From NCBI RefSeq assembly GCF_900199215.1, contig NZ_FZQA01000003.1:124001-188000 (forward strand): a stretch of DNA of 64,000 nucleotides, written 5' to 3'. The notes below the pieces were generated by a model. It was not told where the DNA came from. It searched no databases and worked only from the letters and a program-made list of their open reading frames with translations. Every line of letters begins with the position of its first letter. Positions within the stretch are counted from its first letter, which is position 1. Position numbers and translations under genes: made by a program. Positions 52,343 through 61,365 of the stretch are shown piece by piece. Origin of the DNA: Amphiplicatus metriothermophilus (GTDB taxonomy: Bacteria; Pseudomonadota; Alphaproteobacteria; Caulobacterales; Parvularculaceae).

Positions 52343-53451
52343 GAGACGCGTCCTTGATCGCGCTCGCCGCCGGCGGCACAGGCGGGCACATGTTCCCGGC
52401 CGAGGCTCTCGCGCAGGAGCTGAAGCGGCGCGGGCGCCGCGTGCTGCTCGTCACGGACGCGCGAGGCCTGCGCTACGCCGCGCAGTTTCCCGCCGACGAG
52501 CGCATCGAAATCTCGGCGGCGAGCCCCAGCGTCGGCGGGCCCGTGGCCAAGGCGATGGCCGCTTTCTCGCTCGCGGGCGGGCTCGTCACGGCTCTCAGGG
52601 AATTTCGCCGGCGCGGCGTCGCGGCGGCGGCGGGCTTCGGCGGCTATCCGTCGCTGCCGGCGATGCAGGCCGCCGCATTGTTGAAGATTCCATACTGCGT
52701 GCACGAACAGAACGCGGTCCTCGGCCGCGCGAACCGGCTGATGGCCGGCGGGGCGGCTTTCACGGCGCACGCTTTTGCGCAGCTCGACCGCGCGCCAGCG
52801 AAAGCGCGGCGCATCGAGGTCGGCAATCCGGTGCGAGACGCCGTCGCCGCGTTCAAGGACGCGCCCTACGAGCCCCCGCATGACGGACCGGTCCGTCTGC
52901 TGATCTTCGGCGGCAGTCAGGGCGCGCGCCTGTTCTCCGAGGCGCCGCCGCGCGCTGTCGCAGCCCTGCCGGACGGCTTGCGCCGGCGGCTCGCCGTCGT
53001 CCATCAGGCGCGCGAGGCCGAAACGGGCGCCGTGCGCGCCGCTTACGAGGCCGCGGGCGTCTCCGCCGAGGTCGCTCCCTTTTTCGGCGATTTGCCGGCG
53101 CGCATGGCGAAGGCGCATCTCGTCGTCGCGCGCGCGGGCGCCTCGACGGTGACGGAGCTGTCGACGATCGGCCGGCCGTCGATTCTCGTTCCGCTCGCCA
53201 TCGCGATGGACGACCATCAGACGGGCAACGCCCGCGCGCTCGCCGACGCCGGCGCGGCGCTCGTCATCCCAGAAAAGACGTTTACGGAGTATTCCCTGAA
53301 AGACGCGCTCGCTTCGCTTCTCGCCGATCCGGCGCGGCTCGCCGCGATGGCGCAGGCCGCGCGCGGCCGGGTCCGCTCGGACGCCGCCGCCGCGCTCGCC
53401 GATCTCGTCGAGGCGCTTCTCGCGGGAAAAAGCCTGAAGGACGCCGCATGA
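52339..53451 (+). CDS. murG: lipid II synthase MurG
   Basis: A 370-residue GT-B glycosyltransferase starting at GTG 52339, which overlaps the ftsW stop (GTGA). It adds GlcNAc from UDP-GlcNAc to lipid I. Motifs are [20 protein letters not shown] (GGTGGH), [40 protein letters not shown], and the C-terminal nucleotide site [20 protein letters not shown] plus [20 protein letters not shown]. The upstream extension of the open frame overlaps ftsW in another phase and is not real. Overlaps murC by 4 bases. Confidence 0.96.
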   Translation: MRDASLIALAAGGTGGHMFPAEALAQELKRRGRRVLLVTDARGLRYAAQFPADERIEISAASPSVGGPVAKAMAAFSLAGGLVTALREFRRRGVAAAAGFGGYPSLPAMQAAALLKIPYCVHEQNAVLGRANRLMAGGAAFTAHAFAQLDRAPAKARRIEVGNPVRDAVAAFKDAPYEPPHDGPVRLLIFGGSQGARLFSEAPPRAVAALPDGLRRRLAVVHQAREAETGAVRAAYEAAGVSAEVAPFFGDLPARMAKAHLVVARAGASTVTELSTIGRPSILVPLAIAMDDHQTGNARALADAGAALVIPEKTFTEYSLKDALASLLADPARLAAMAQAARGRVRSDAAAALADLVEALLAGKSLKDAA

Positions 53452-54875
53452 CCCATCCGCGCAAGATCAAGATCCGTCTGCCTTTCGAGGTCGGGGTCGT
53501 GCATTTCGTCGGCGTCGGCGGCGTCGGCATGTCGGGCGTGGCCGAGCTCATGCGCAATCTCGGTTATGAGGTGCGCGGCTCCGACATCGCCGAGAACGCC
53601 TATGTGCGCCGCCTGCGCGAGAAGGGCGTGCCGGTCGTCATCGGCCATGACCCGAAAAACGTCGAAGGCGCCGACGCGGTGGTCGTCTCGACGGCGATCC
53701 GCGCCGACAACCCCGAAGTGCGCGCCGCGCGCGCGCGCCACATTCCCGTAGTGCGCCGCGCCGACATGCTCGCCGAGCTCATGCGCCTCAAATGGACGGT
53801 GAGCGTCGCCGGCGCGCACGGCAAGACGACGACGACCAGCATGATCGCTGCGCTGCTCGACGAGGCGGGGCTCGATCCCACGGTGGTCAACGGCGGCGTC
53901 ATCAACGCCTACGGGGCCAACGCGCGGCTCGGCGAGGGCGACTGGATGGTGGTCGAGGCCGACGAATCCGATGGCGCGTTCCTCCGCCTGCCGACGACCG
54001 TAGCGGTGGTCACGAATATCGATCCGGAACATCTCGACTATTGGGGCGGATTCGAGGCGCTGCGCGCGGCGTTCGATCAGTTCGTCGAGAACACGCCGTT
54101 TTACGGCTTCGGCGTCGTCTGCCTCGACCATCCGGAGGTCCAGGCGCTCGTCGGTCGCGTCACCGACCGGCGGCTCGTCACCTACGGCGTCAATCCGCAG
54201 GCGGACGTGCGCGCCGACAACGTCGCGTTCGAAGGCGGCGGGGCGCGCTTCGACATCGTCTTCCGCGAGCGCGGCAAGGAGATCACGCGAATCGCCGGCG
54301 CGCGCCTGCCGATGCCGGGCGAGCATAACGTCCTCAACGCGCTCGCCGCGGCGACGGTTGCGCGCAAGCTCGGCGCGGGCGAGGACGCGATCCGCGCCGG
54401 CTTCGAGAAGTTCGCCGGCGTGAAGCGGCGCTTCACGAAAGCGGGCGAATGGAAGGGCGTGACGATCATCGACGATTACGGCCATCATCCGGTCGAGATC
54501 GCCGCCGCGCTCAAGGCCGCCCGCCAGGTCGCGCGTGGCAAGGTCATCGCCGTCGTCCAGCCCCATCGCTACACGCGCGTGCGCGATCTGTTCGACGAAT
54601 TCTGCGCCTGCCTCAACGACGCCGATACGGCTTTCGTCGCCGACATCTATCCGGCCGGCGAGGCGCCCATCGAGGGGATCGACCGCGACGCGCTGGTGGC
54701 CGGCGCGAATGCGCACGGCCATCGCGACGCGCGCGCGCTCGAAAGCTTCGACGCGTTGCCCGCTGCGATCGCCGCAACCGCCGCGCCGGGCGACTATGTC
54801 GTCTTCCTCGGCGCCGGCGACATCACGAAGCATGCGAATGAACTGGCGGCGGTTCTGACGAGGGCGCGGGGATGA
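53448..54875 (+). CDS. murC: UDP-MurNAc:L-Ala ligase MurC
   Basis: A 475-residue Mur ligase. It shows [20 protein letters not shown], the P-loop [20 protein letters not shown] (AHGKTTT is MurC-typical), [20 protein letters not shown] and [30 protein letters not shown] matches the family. It overlaps murG by 4 bases; 12 bases follow before murB. Essential cytoplasmic step of peptidoglycan precursor synthesis. Confidence 0.97.
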   Translation: MTHPRKIKIRLPFEVGVVHFVGVGGVGMSGVAELMRNLGYEVRGSDIAENAYVRRLREKGVPVVIGHDPKNVEGADAVVVSTAIRADNPEVRAARARHIPVVRRADMLAELMRLKWTVSVAGAHGKTTTTSMIAALLDEAGLDPTVVNGGVINAYGANARLGEGDWMVVEADESDGAFLRLPTTVAVVTNIDPEHLDYWGGFEALRAAFDQFVENTPFYGFGVVCLDHPEVQALVGRVTDRRLVTYGVNPQADVRADNVAFEGGGARFDIVFRERGKEITRIAGARLPMPGEHNVLNALAAATVARKLGAGEDAIRAGFEKFAGVKRRFTKAGEWKGVTIIDDYGHHPVEIAAALKAARQVARGKVIAVVQPHRYTRVRDLFDEFCACLNDADTAFVADIYPAGEAPIEGIDRDALVAGANAHGHRDARALESFDALPAAIAATAAPGDYVVFLGAGDITKHANELAAVLTRARG

Positions 54876-54887
54876 GAGGCTTTTCGC

Positions 54888-55829
54888 ATGAAGCCGAAGG
54901 GGGCGCGCATGGCTAGAAAGATCGCCCCCGCCGATCTGCCGGAAGTGCGCGGGCGTTACGTCGCGAACGCCGACATGTCGGCGATCACCTGGTTCCGCGT
55001 CGGCGGGCCCGCCGACGTGCTTTATACGCCAGCGGACGAAGAAGATCTTGCGACGTTCCTGAAGAACACGCCCCCCGAAATTCCGGTTTATCCCGTCGGC
55101 GTCGGCTCCAATCTTCTGGTGCGCGACGGCGGCGTGCGCGGCGTCGTCGTCCGTCTCGGCGCGCCGTTCGCCAGGATCGCGGTCGAGGGCGTCCGCCTGC
55201 GCGCGGGCGCGGCCGCGCTCGACGCGCAGGTCGCGCGCGCCGCCGCGAAGGCGGGCGTCGCCGGGCTCGAATTCTATCGCGGCGTGCCCGGAACGATCGG
55301 CGGCGCGCTCGCCATGAACGCCGGCTGCTACGGGTCGGAGACGAAGGACGTGCTCGTCGAGGCCGTCGCCTACGACCGGGCGGGGCGCCGGCGCGTCTTC
55401 TCGAATGCGCAGATGGGCTTTTCCTACCGCGCCAACGGGCTCGGCGAGGGCTTCATCTTCGTCGGAGCGCTCTTCGAAGGGCGCGCCGGCGAGCCCGCCG
55501 CCATCGAGGCGCGCATGAACGAGATCATGAAGCAACGCGAGGCCTCGCAACCGATCCGTGAACGGACGGGCGGGTCGACCTTCGCCAATCCGGATTCGGC
55601 CGAGTCGGGCGGACTCAGCGCCTGGCGGCTCATCGACAAGGTCGGCGGGCGCGGACGCGCCGTGGGCGACGCGCAGGTCTCCGAGCGGCATTGCAATTTC
55701 ATGATCAACCGCGGCAAGGCGACGGCGGCGGACCTCGAGACGCTGATCGAGAGTCTGCGCGAAGACGTGCTCAGGCAAACGGGCGTCAACCTGCGCTGGG
55801 AGATCAGGCGGATCGGCGAGAGGGCTTAG
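54888..55829 (+). CDS. murB: UDP-N-acetylenolpyruvoylglucosamine reductase MurB
   Basis: A 313-residue FAD enzyme of the type I/II MurB group. It has ITWFRVGGPADVLYTPADEE, YPVGVGSNLLVRDGGVRGVV (FAD-binding), GVAGLEFYRGVPGTIGGALA, RTGGSTFANPDSAESGGLSA (with the catalytic Ser region) and RHCNFMINRGKATAADLETL-like end. A second ATG at 54909 (MARKIAPADLPEV) is equally plausible; both have SD-like purines. The gene is followed not by ddl but by the four-helix-bundle insertion; the normal murB-ddl junction is broken here. Confidence 0.95.
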   Translation: MKPKGARMARKIAPADLPEVRGRYVANADMSAITWFRVGGPADVLYTPADEEDLATFLKNTPPEIPVYPVGVGSNLLVRDGGVRGVVVRLGAPFARIAVEGVRLRAGAAALDAQVARAAAKAGVAGLEFYRGVPGTIGGALAMNAGCYGSETKDVLVEAVAYDRAGRRRVFSNAQMGFSYRANGLGEGFIFVGALFEGRAGEPAAIEARMNEIMKQREASQPIRERTGGSTFANPDSAESGGLSAWRLIDKVGGRGRAVGDAQVSERHCNFMINRGKATAADLETLIESLREDVLRQTGVNLRWEIRRIGERA

Positions 55830-55854
55830 ATGTCAGGTTTTAGGTGCTAGGGGG
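55830..55854 (+). repeat. left telomere-like repeat (AGGTTTTAGG) of the insertion
   Basis: Directly after the murB stop the sequence reads TGTCAGGTTTTAGGTGCTAG. Its AGGTTTTAGG core is inverted at the other end of the insertion (56241-56272), where CCTAAAACC occurs repeatedly. The pair brackets the four-helix-bundle gene. Confidence 0.65.
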
Positions 55855-55871
55855 TGAAGGCGAGGGACCGT

Positions 55872-56276
55872 ATGGGTTCTCAGAAAATAACTTCATATCG
55901 AGATTTGATTGTTTGGAAACGGGCGATGGAGCCTGTTGAAGAGGTCTACAAGCTCACTGATGCGTTTCCAAAGAAGGAGGAATACAGACTGACATCACAG
56001 ACCATCCGGGCCGCCATCTCGGCGCCAGCGAATATCGCAGAAGGATTCATGCGTAACACGCGGAAAGATTATGCCGACTTTATCGGAATCGCGCGCGGAT
56101 CGGCGGCTGAGCTCGATACATTGTTGATGCTTGCCGGCCGAATGAGATACGCCTCCGCCGAATCGATCGGCCAAGTCCTGGGAGGGGCTGAGGAGATAAG
56201 CAGGATGCTGAACAGTTTGCGCCAAAAGCTCTCCTCCTCCCCTAAAACCGAAAACCTAAAACCTAAAACCTCATGA
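55872..56276 (+). CDS. four-helix-bundle protein (S23/IVP-like, TIGR02436 type) inserted in dcw
   Basis: A 134-residue protein from ATG 55872 (SD GAGGGA), or from GTG 55854. It matches the four-helix-bundle family found in 23S rRNA intervening sequences and as stand-alone genes: [20 protein letters not shown], then [20 protein letters not shown] and [20 protein letters not shown]. The base composition is AT-richer than the neighbours, and the C-terminal residues [13 protein letters not shown] are read from the flanking repeat, so gene and repeat came together. It is not part of the normal dcw order. Its stop codon overlaps the ddl start (ATGA). Function of the family is unknown; RNA-related or structural roles have been proposed. 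Confidence 0.88.
   Translation: MGSQKITSYRDLIVWKRAMEPVEEVYKLTDAFPKKEEYRLTSQTIRAAISAPANIAEGFMRNTRKDYADFIGIARGSAAELDTLLMLAGRMRYASAESIGQVLGGAEEISRMLNSLRQKLSSSPKTENLKPKTS
56241..56272 (+). repeat. right telomere-like repeats (CCTAAAACC) of the insertion
   Basis: CCTAAAACCGAAAACCTAAA followed by another CCTAAAACCT makes an imperfect tandem of 7-8 base units. It is the reverse complement of the left repeat, forms the last codons of the four-helix-bundle gene, and occupies the position where the ddl Shine-Dalgarno should be. Confidence 0.65.
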
Positions 56277-57208
56277 AAAAATTCCGCCGCATCGCAGTTC
56301 TCAAGGGCGGCTGGTCGCCGGAGCGGGAGGTCTCGCTCAATTCCGGCGCGGCCTGCGCCAAAGCGTTGCGCGCCGCCGGCTACGACGTCGTCGAGATCGA
56401 CGCGAAATATGAAGAGCGGCGCGATCTCGCCCGGCGGCTGAAAGACGTCGCGCCCGATGCGGTCTTCAATGCGCTGCACGGCCAGTGGGGCGAGGACGGT
56501 TGCGTGCAGGGGCTCCTCGAGGTGATGGGGATTCCCTACACCCATTCGGGCGTGCTCGCTTCCGCGCTCGCCATGGACAAGCAGCGCACGAAATTCGTGC
56601 TCGCCGACGCGGGCGTGCCCTCGCCGGAAGGGCGGATCGTCAGCCGCGCGGAGGCTGCGGGCGGCCACGTCATGGCGCCGCCTTACGTCATCAAACCGAA
56701 CGCGCAGGGCTCCTCGGTCGGCGTCTACATCATCCGCGCGGGCGACAACCGTCCGCCGACGGCGCTCGCGAGCGACGAGTGGTCGCTCGGCGAAGACGTG
56801 CTCGTCGAGAAGTTCATTCCGGGCCGGGAGCTCACGGTCGCCGTCATGGGCGATCGCGCGTTGTGCGTGACCGAAATCACGACGAGCCTGGCCTTTTACG
56901 ATTACGAGGCGAAATACGTGCCCGGCGGCTCGCGCCACATCCTGCCGGCCGATCTGCCGCCCGCCGTCGCCGAGCGCTGCCTCGACCTCGCCCTGAAGGC
57001 TCATCAGGCGCTCGGCTGCCGCGGGGTCAGCCGCTCCGATTTCCGTTACGACGAGACGGCGACGGGCGAACAGCTCTATTTCCTCGAGATCAACACCCAG
57101 CCGGGCATGACCGGCACTTCGCTCGTGCCCGAGCAGGCGGCCCATTGCGGGATTTCTTTCGAGGCCTTGTGCGCGTGGATTATCGAAGACGCATCTGTTG
57201 AGCGATGA
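56273..57208 (+). CDS. ddl: D-alanine--D-alanine ligase
   Basis: A 311-residue ATP-grasp enzyme that makes D-Ala-D-Ala for MurF. Motifs: [40 protein letters not shown], the ATP-grasp segments [35 protein letters not shown] and [20 protein letters not shown]. The ATG at 56273 overlaps the stop of the inserted gene, and the preceding 30 bases are CCTAAAA repeats with no purine-rich SD, so translation probably depends on coupling. It overlaps ftsQ by 4 bases. Confidence 0.96.
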   Translation: MKKFRRIAVLKGGWSPEREVSLNSGAACAKALRAAGYDVVEIDAKYEERRDLARRLKDVAPDAVFNALHGQWGEDGCVQGLLEVMGIPYTHSGVLASALAMDKQRTKFVLADAGVPSPEGRIVSRAEAAGGHVMAPPYVIKPNAQGSSVGVYIIRAGDNRPPTALASDEWSLGEDVLVEKFIPGRELTVAVMGDRALCVTEITTSLAFYDYEAKYVPGGSRHILPADLPPAVAERCLDLALKAHQALGCRGVSRSDFRYDETATGEQLYFLEINTQPGMTGTSLVPEQAAHCGISFEALCAWIIEDASVER

Positions 57209-58050
57209 ACAAACCGAAGCGCAAAGCGAAGACCAAAAAGCAGCCCGCCCGTCGGCGGACGGCGAAGGCGAAGCCGCCCTCGCTCTGGTCGCGGCTCGCG
57301 GGCGCCTCGCGCAACTATCTGCTCGCCGGGGCGGCCGGGGCGTGCGTGATTCTTGTCGGGGCGGGGATCATGCTGTGGTCGGGGGGCTATGTGGGCCTTC
57401 TGGGCGAGCGCATCGACCGCGCCCTGCGCGAGAGCGCGACGGCGGCCGGCTTCGAGATCCGGCGCGTCACGCTGAAAGGCCGCCGGGAGACGGCGAATGA
57501 CGAACTTGAGGCCGCGCTCGGCCCCGCGCTCGGCAAATCGATCCTGCATTTCGACATCGAGGCCGCGCGCGCGCGGATCGAGGAGCTCGGCTGGGTGCGC
57601 GCCGCGGCGGTCAGCCGGCTTCTTCCTGACACGGTGCATGTCTCGATCCGCGAGCGCGCGCCGGCCGCCGTCTGGCAGCTTTCGGGCCGGCTCTATCTCA
57701 TTGACGATCGCGGCGTGGTCATCCGGCCTGTCAGCGGCGGCGCCTATCCGCATCTGCCGTTCATCGTCGGCGCCGGCGCGCCCGAGGCCGCGGCGGGCGT
57801 CCTTCAGGCGCTCGCCGGCCATGAGGCGCTGCGCGCGCAGACCCTCGCGCTCGTGCGGGTGAGCGAGCGGCGCTGGGATGTGAAGCTCAGGAACGAGACG
57901 GTGGTGATGCTGCCCGAGGAGAACTTCGCGCGCGCGCTTGATGAGGTCGCCGCGCTTCACGCCGCCAACGGTCTGCTTGACCAGCCGCTCGAATATGTCG
58001 ACCTTCGCGACCCGGAGCGGCTGGTCGTCCGCCGCCGGGGGGAGGAGTGA
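57205..58050 (+). CDS. ftsQ: cell division protein FtsQ
   Basis: A 281-residue bitopic protein. A Lys/Arg-rich cytoplasmic tail ([20 protein letters not shown]) precedes the membrane helix at about 38-60. The periplasmic POTRA domain is about 75-148: [40 protein letters not shown] and [20 protein letters not shown]. The beta domain follows with [20 protein letters not shown] near the end. FtsQ links FtsL/FtsB to the divisome. Overlaps ddl by 4 bases. The gap to ftsA is 105 bases and contains a palindromic repeat. Confidence 0.93.
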   Translation: MNKPKRKAKTKKQPARRRTAKAKPPSLWSRLAGASRNYLLAGAAGACVILVGAGIMLWSGGYVGLLGERIDRALRESATAAGFEIRRVTLKGRRETANDELEAALGPALGKSILHFDIEAARARIEELGWVRAAAVSRLLPDTVHVSIRERAPAAVWQLSGRLYLIDDRGVVIRPVSGGAYPHLPFIVGAGAPEAAAGVLQALAGHEALRAQTLALVRVSERRWDVKLRNETVVMLPEENFARALDEVAALHAANGLLDQPLEYVDLRDPERLVVRRRGEE

Positions 58051-58074
58051 ATGAAGCGCCCGAACCTCAGGTTT

Positions 58075-58144
58075 CAGGGTTTGGGCTTCAGCGTTGCGCG
58101 CGGCGCTTTCGCGCCTGAAGCTTGAACTCTGAACCCAAGCCCTG
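58075..58144. repeat. 70-base imperfect palindrome between ftsQ and ftsA
   Basis: Outer arms CAGGGTTTGGG (58075-58085) and CCCAAGCCCTG (58134-58144), inner arms GCTTCAG (58085-58091) and CTGAAGC (58115-58121), and a central hairpin GGCGC-TTTC-GCGCC (58102-58115). The AGGTTTCAGGGTTTGGG stretch resembles the repeats around the four-helix-bundle gene. It fits a short non-coding relative of the same element. Confidence 0.6.
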
Positions 58145-58155
58145 GAAGGCGTTCC

Positions 58156-59427
58156 GTGTCCAGACGAAAGCGTCGCCAGTCTTCCCATGAGCTGATCGGC
58201 GCCGTCGACGTCGGCGCGTCGAAAGCCGTGTGTCTGATCGCGCGGCTTGTGGAGGCCGCCGACGGCGCGCCGGCGCCGGAGATCATCGGCGTCGGCCTGC
58301 AGGGGATGCGCGCCGGCGAGCGGGCCGCAGGCAGGCTCGCGGCGGCGGAGACGGCGCTGCGCGGCGCGCTTGCCGCGGCCGAGCGCATGGCCGGCGAACG
58401 GCTGCGCGCCGCGGTCGCCGCCGCGCCGGGCCGGCGCCTGTCCTGCCGGCGGATCGGCGTCGATCTCGACATCGAGGGCGGGCGCGTCACCCGCGAGGAC
58501 ATGCGCGACTGTCTCGCCGAAGGCGCGAAAGCCGCCGCCGCAGAAGGCGCGCGCGCCATTCACGCGCTGCCGGCGCGTTATTCCGTAGACGGCGAAGACG
58601 CGGGGCCGGACCCCAGCGGCGTCGCCGGCGCGGTGCTGACGACGGAGGTCGTCGGCGTCGGCGCGCGCGAACCCGATCTCGTCAATCTCGAAGCGCTGCT
58701 CGGCCGCTGCGGCCTGGAGACGGAAGGCTTCGTCGCCGCGCCCTATGCGGCCGCCGAGGCGGTGCTGACCGACGACGAGAAAGATCTCGGCGTGATCCTG
58801 ATCGACATCGGCGCGGGGGCGACCGACTACGCCGTGTTCGAGCGGGGCGCACTCGTCGACTGCGGCGGGATCGCGCTCGGGGGCGGGCACATCACCCGCG
58901 ACATCGCGCAGATCTTCGGCGCGCCCCTGCGCGAGGCCGAGCGCATGAAGACCCTCTACGGTTCGGCGCTCGCCGGCGTCGGCGACGAGCACCGGCTGAT
59001 CGACTTTCCCCAGATCGGCGAGGAAGGCGTGAAACTGCGCGTCGCGCGCGCCGAGCTGACGGCGGTGATCCAGCCGCGGCTTGAGGAGATTTTCGAGCTC
59101 GCGTTGGCGCGCCTGCCGGCCGCGATCCGCGCCGGGCGGGGGCCGCGCCGGGCCGCGCTCACCGGCGGGGGCGCGCTGCTGGTCGGCGCGCGCGAGACGG
59201 CCGAGCGCGTGCTGGGGCTGAGGACCCGTCTCGGCCGGCCGTTCGCCCTGGACGGCGCGCCGGAAGCCGCGACGGGGCCGCAATTCTCCGTATGCGCCGG
59301 GGCGATCCGGCTGGCCGCGCGCAAGGGCGCCGGCCTCGACGACCTCGCCGGGGATGGCCAGTTCGAGACCGTCGGCGCGGGCGGGCTCTTCGGCGGCGTC
59401 GCCGACTGGCTGCGGCGGAATTTTTGA
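58156..59427 (+). CDS. ftsA: cell division protein FtsA
   Basis: A 423-residue actin-like ATPase starting at GTG 58156 behind GGAAGG. It tethers FtsZ to the membrane. Motifs: IGAVDVGASKAVCLIARLVE (phosphate 1), ILIDIGAGATDYAVFERGAL (phosphate 2), GGIALGGGHITRDIAQIFGA and the adenosine motif AALTGGGALLVGARETAERV. The C-terminal amphipathic membrane-targeting helix is GGLFGGVADWLRRNF. The 1C domain is present between about 90 and 165. It ends 148 bases before ftsZ. Confidence 0.95.
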   Translation: MSRRKRRQSSHELIGAVDVGASKAVCLIARLVEAADGAPAPEIIGVGLQGMRAGERAAGRLAAAETALRGALAAAERMAGERLRAAVAAAPGRRLSCRRIGVDLDIEGGRVTREDMRDCLAEGAKAAAAEGARAIHALPARYSVDGEDAGPDPSGVAGAVLTTEVVGVGAREPDLVNLEALLGRCGLETEGFVAAPYAAAEAVLTDDEKDLGVILIDIGAGATDYAVFERGALVDCGGIALGGGHITRDIAQIFGAPLREAERMKTLYGSALAGVGDEHRLIDFPQIGEEGVKLRVARAELTAVIQPRLEEIFELALARLPAAIRAGRGPRRAALTGGGALLVGARETAERVLGLRTRLGRPFALDGAPEAATGPQFSVCAGAIRLAARKGAGLDDLAGDGQFETVGAGGLFGGVADWLRRNF

Positions 59428-59488
59428 GGGAGGGGGAACGGCGAGTAGCGAACCGTCATTTGCCGTTCGTCCCGGTTTCCTGCCGCCG

Positions 59489-59503
59489 TTAATCGCCCGT
59501 TAA
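59489..59503 (+). promoter_or_regulatory. perfect CtrA box TTAA-N7-TTAA upstream of ftsZ
   Basis: TTAATCGCCCGTTAA matches the CtrA consensus exactly (with C following). It ends 72 bases before the ftsZ start. In Caulobacter, CtrA binding represses ftsZ; the same arrangement is inferred here. Confidence 0.75.
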
Positions 59504-59525
59504 CCATTTGGTAAGCCTTCTGAAC

Positions 59526-59571
59526 GAATCTTTAACGCAGCGTTCACCATAATGGGGCGGATTTCGGAGTC
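59526..59571. promoter_or_regulatory. two GANTC sites in the ftsZ leader
   Basis: GAATC at 59526-59530 and GAGTC at 59567-59571, the latter overlapping the ftsZ Shine-Dalgarno (GGAG). CcrM methylation of the ftsZ promoter is known in Caulobacter; these sites suggest the same control. Confidence 0.6.
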
Positions 59572-59575
59572 GTCG

Positions 59576-61171
59576 ATGCCACTCAATCTCAGCGTGCCTG
59601 AACTCACTGAACTGAAGCCGCGCATCACCGTCATCGGCGTCGGGGGCGCCGGCGGGAATGCCGTCAACAACATGATCGAGAGCGCGCTGGAGGGCGTGGA
59701 GTTCGTGGTGGCGAACACCGACGCGCAGGCGCTCGGCCTGTCGAAGGCGCAAAAGCGCATCCAGCTCGGCGTGAAGACGACGCAGGGGCTCGGCGCGGGC
59801 TCGCTGCCCGACATCGGGCGCGCTGCGGCCGAGGAGTCCCTCGACGAAATCCTCGAGCATGTCGGCGCGGCGCACATGCTGTTCATCACCGCCGGCATGG
59901 GCGGCGGCACGGGCACGGGCGCGGCGCCAGTGATCGCGCGCGCGGCGAAGGAGCGCGACATTCTCACCGTCGGCGTGGTGACCAAGCCTTTCCATTTCGA
60001 GGGCGCCCGGCGCATGCGCATCGCCATGTCGGGCATCGAGGCGCTGCAGGAGCATGTGGACACGCTCCTCATCATTCCGAACCAGAACCTTTTCTCCATC
60101 GCCAACGAGCGCACCACCTTCCAGGAGGCCTTCGCCATGGCCGATCAGGTGCTGCATTCGGGCGTGCGGGGCATCACCGACCTCATGGTCATGCCGGGCC
60201 TCATCAATCTCGACTTCAACGACGTGCGCACGGTGATGAGCGAGATGGGCAAGGCGATGATGGGCACCGGCGAGGCCGAAGGCGACAAGCGCGCCATCCT
60301 AGCCGCCGAGGCCGCGATCTCGAACCCGCTGCTCGACGAGGTGTCGATGAAGGGCGCGAGGGGCGTGCTCATCAATATCACCGGTTCGATGGACATGACG
60401 CTGTTCGAGGTGGACGAGGCGGCGAACCGCATCCGCGCCGAGGTCGATCCCGACGCCAACATCATCGTCGGCTCGACCTTCAACCAGGATCTTCAGGGCC
60501 GGGTGCGCGTGTCGGTCGTGGCCACCGGCATCGACGTCGAGCCGAAGGAGGCCGGCAAGCCGCAACAGACGACGACCGTCTCCGTCTCGAAGCCCTGGCG
60601 CGAGGCGCCGCTCGCCGCGCCCCCTCTCGCCGCGCCGACGCCGGCCGCTTCGCCGCTGCCGACGCCGCAGACCGCGCCGCTCGTCAATCCCGCCTCGGCC
60701 AATCCGGTCGGCGACGTGCATGAGCGCATCCGTCGCATGCTGACCGAAGGCTCCGTGGACGGACTGGGCGGCGAGCGATCGCCCGCGCCTTCGGCGACGC
60801 GCCCGTCCTCCGTTCCTCCGGCCGGCGCCCGCGCGCCCGAAGCGCCCCGCGAGCGCCCGCTGCGCGCCGCCGAGGAGGCGAGGGCGCCCCGCAATCCCTT
60901 CCGCGAAGCCCAGGCGATCGGAAAGACCTCGATCGAGGCCGCGCTCGACATCTTCAAGAGCATGCGCCCGGCCGCGCCGGCCGAAAAGCGCCCGCCGGCC
61001 CAGCGCTCCGAGGCGCGCCGTCCCGAAACGCGGGCCCCCGAAGGCGCGCCGACGCCGCGCGCGCCCGAAGCCTCGCGCCCGTCCCAGCCCTCACGCGGAG
61101 ATCTGTTCGACGACGGCGCCGACGCCGAGCTCGAAATTCCGTCCTTTCTGCGCAAGAAGAAGACGGGCTGA
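59576..61171 (+). CDS. ftsZ: cell division GTPase FtsZ
   Basis: From ATG 59576 the product is 531 residues; a Met at 59552 is possible but GGAG sits 6 bases before the inner ATG. The tubulin signature is [20 protein letters not shown] (GGGTGTG), with [20 protein letters not shown] at the nucleotide fold and [20 protein letters not shown] (T7 loop). A long Pro/Ala/Arg-rich linker (about 325-510) leads to the conserved C-terminal peptide [11 protein letters not shown] that binds FtsA. The linker is long, as in many alphaproteobacteria. Confidence 0.97.
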   Translation: MPLNLSVPELTELKPRITVIGVGGAGGNAVNNMIESALEGVEFVVANTDAQALGLSKAQKRIQLGVKTTQGLGAGSLPDIGRAAAEESLDEILEHVGAAHMLFITAGMGGGTGTGAAPVIARAAKERDILTVGVVTKPFHFEGARRMRIAMSGIEALQEHVDTLLIIPNQNLFSIANERTTFQEAFAMADQVLHSGVRGITDLMVMPGLINLDFNDVRTVMSEMGKAMMGTGEAEGDKRAILAAEAAISNPLLDEVSMKGARGVLINITGSMDMTLFEVDEAANRIRAEVDPDANIIVGSTFNQDLQGRVRVSVVATGIDVEPKEAGKPQQTTTVSVSKPWREAPLAAPPLAAPTPAASPLPTPQTAPLVNPASANPVGDVHERIRRMLTEGSVDGLGGERSPAPSATRPSSVPPAGARAPEAPRERPLRAAEEARAPRNPFREAQAIGKTSIEAALDIFKSMRPAAPAEKRPPAQRSEARRPETRAPEGAPTPRAPEASRPSQPSRGDLFDDGADAELEIPSFLRKKKTG

Positions 61172-61212
61172 GGGCGGCGCGAACGGCTTCCGCAGCCGGC
61201 TCTCCGAAGTTT

Positions 61213-61239
61213 AATGCGCCGCCCGCAAGGCGGCGCATT
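61213..61239 (+). terminator. hairpin terminator after ftsZ
   Basis: AATGCGCCGCC and GGCGGCGCATT form an 11-bp perfect stem with loop CGCAA, followed by TTTCATG. It lies 42 bases after the ftsZ stop and probably ends the dcw transcript; lpxC then has its own promoter. Confidence 0.75.
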
Positions 61240-61365
61240 TTCATGTCGTAAGGCGCGCGCGGCCGGCCTCGCGCAACATCGCGAAACAATGCTTTATTTG
61301 GCCGGGAATAAAAGGTTCGCCAGTTTCGTAAAAGGTTCAGCGTCAGGGGGTAAGAGAGCGACCTG

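Noticed and set aside
53217-55778. Open frame of about 850 codons on the minus strand opposite murC and murB
   Set aside because: It is the antisense shadow of strongly coding GC-rich genes; composition is His/Arg/Ala/Asp-rich with no recognisable domain.
57076-59283. Open frame of about 735 codons on the minus strand opposite ftsQ and ftsA
   Set aside because: Antisense to conserved genes, passes through the intergenic palindrome, no family similarity.
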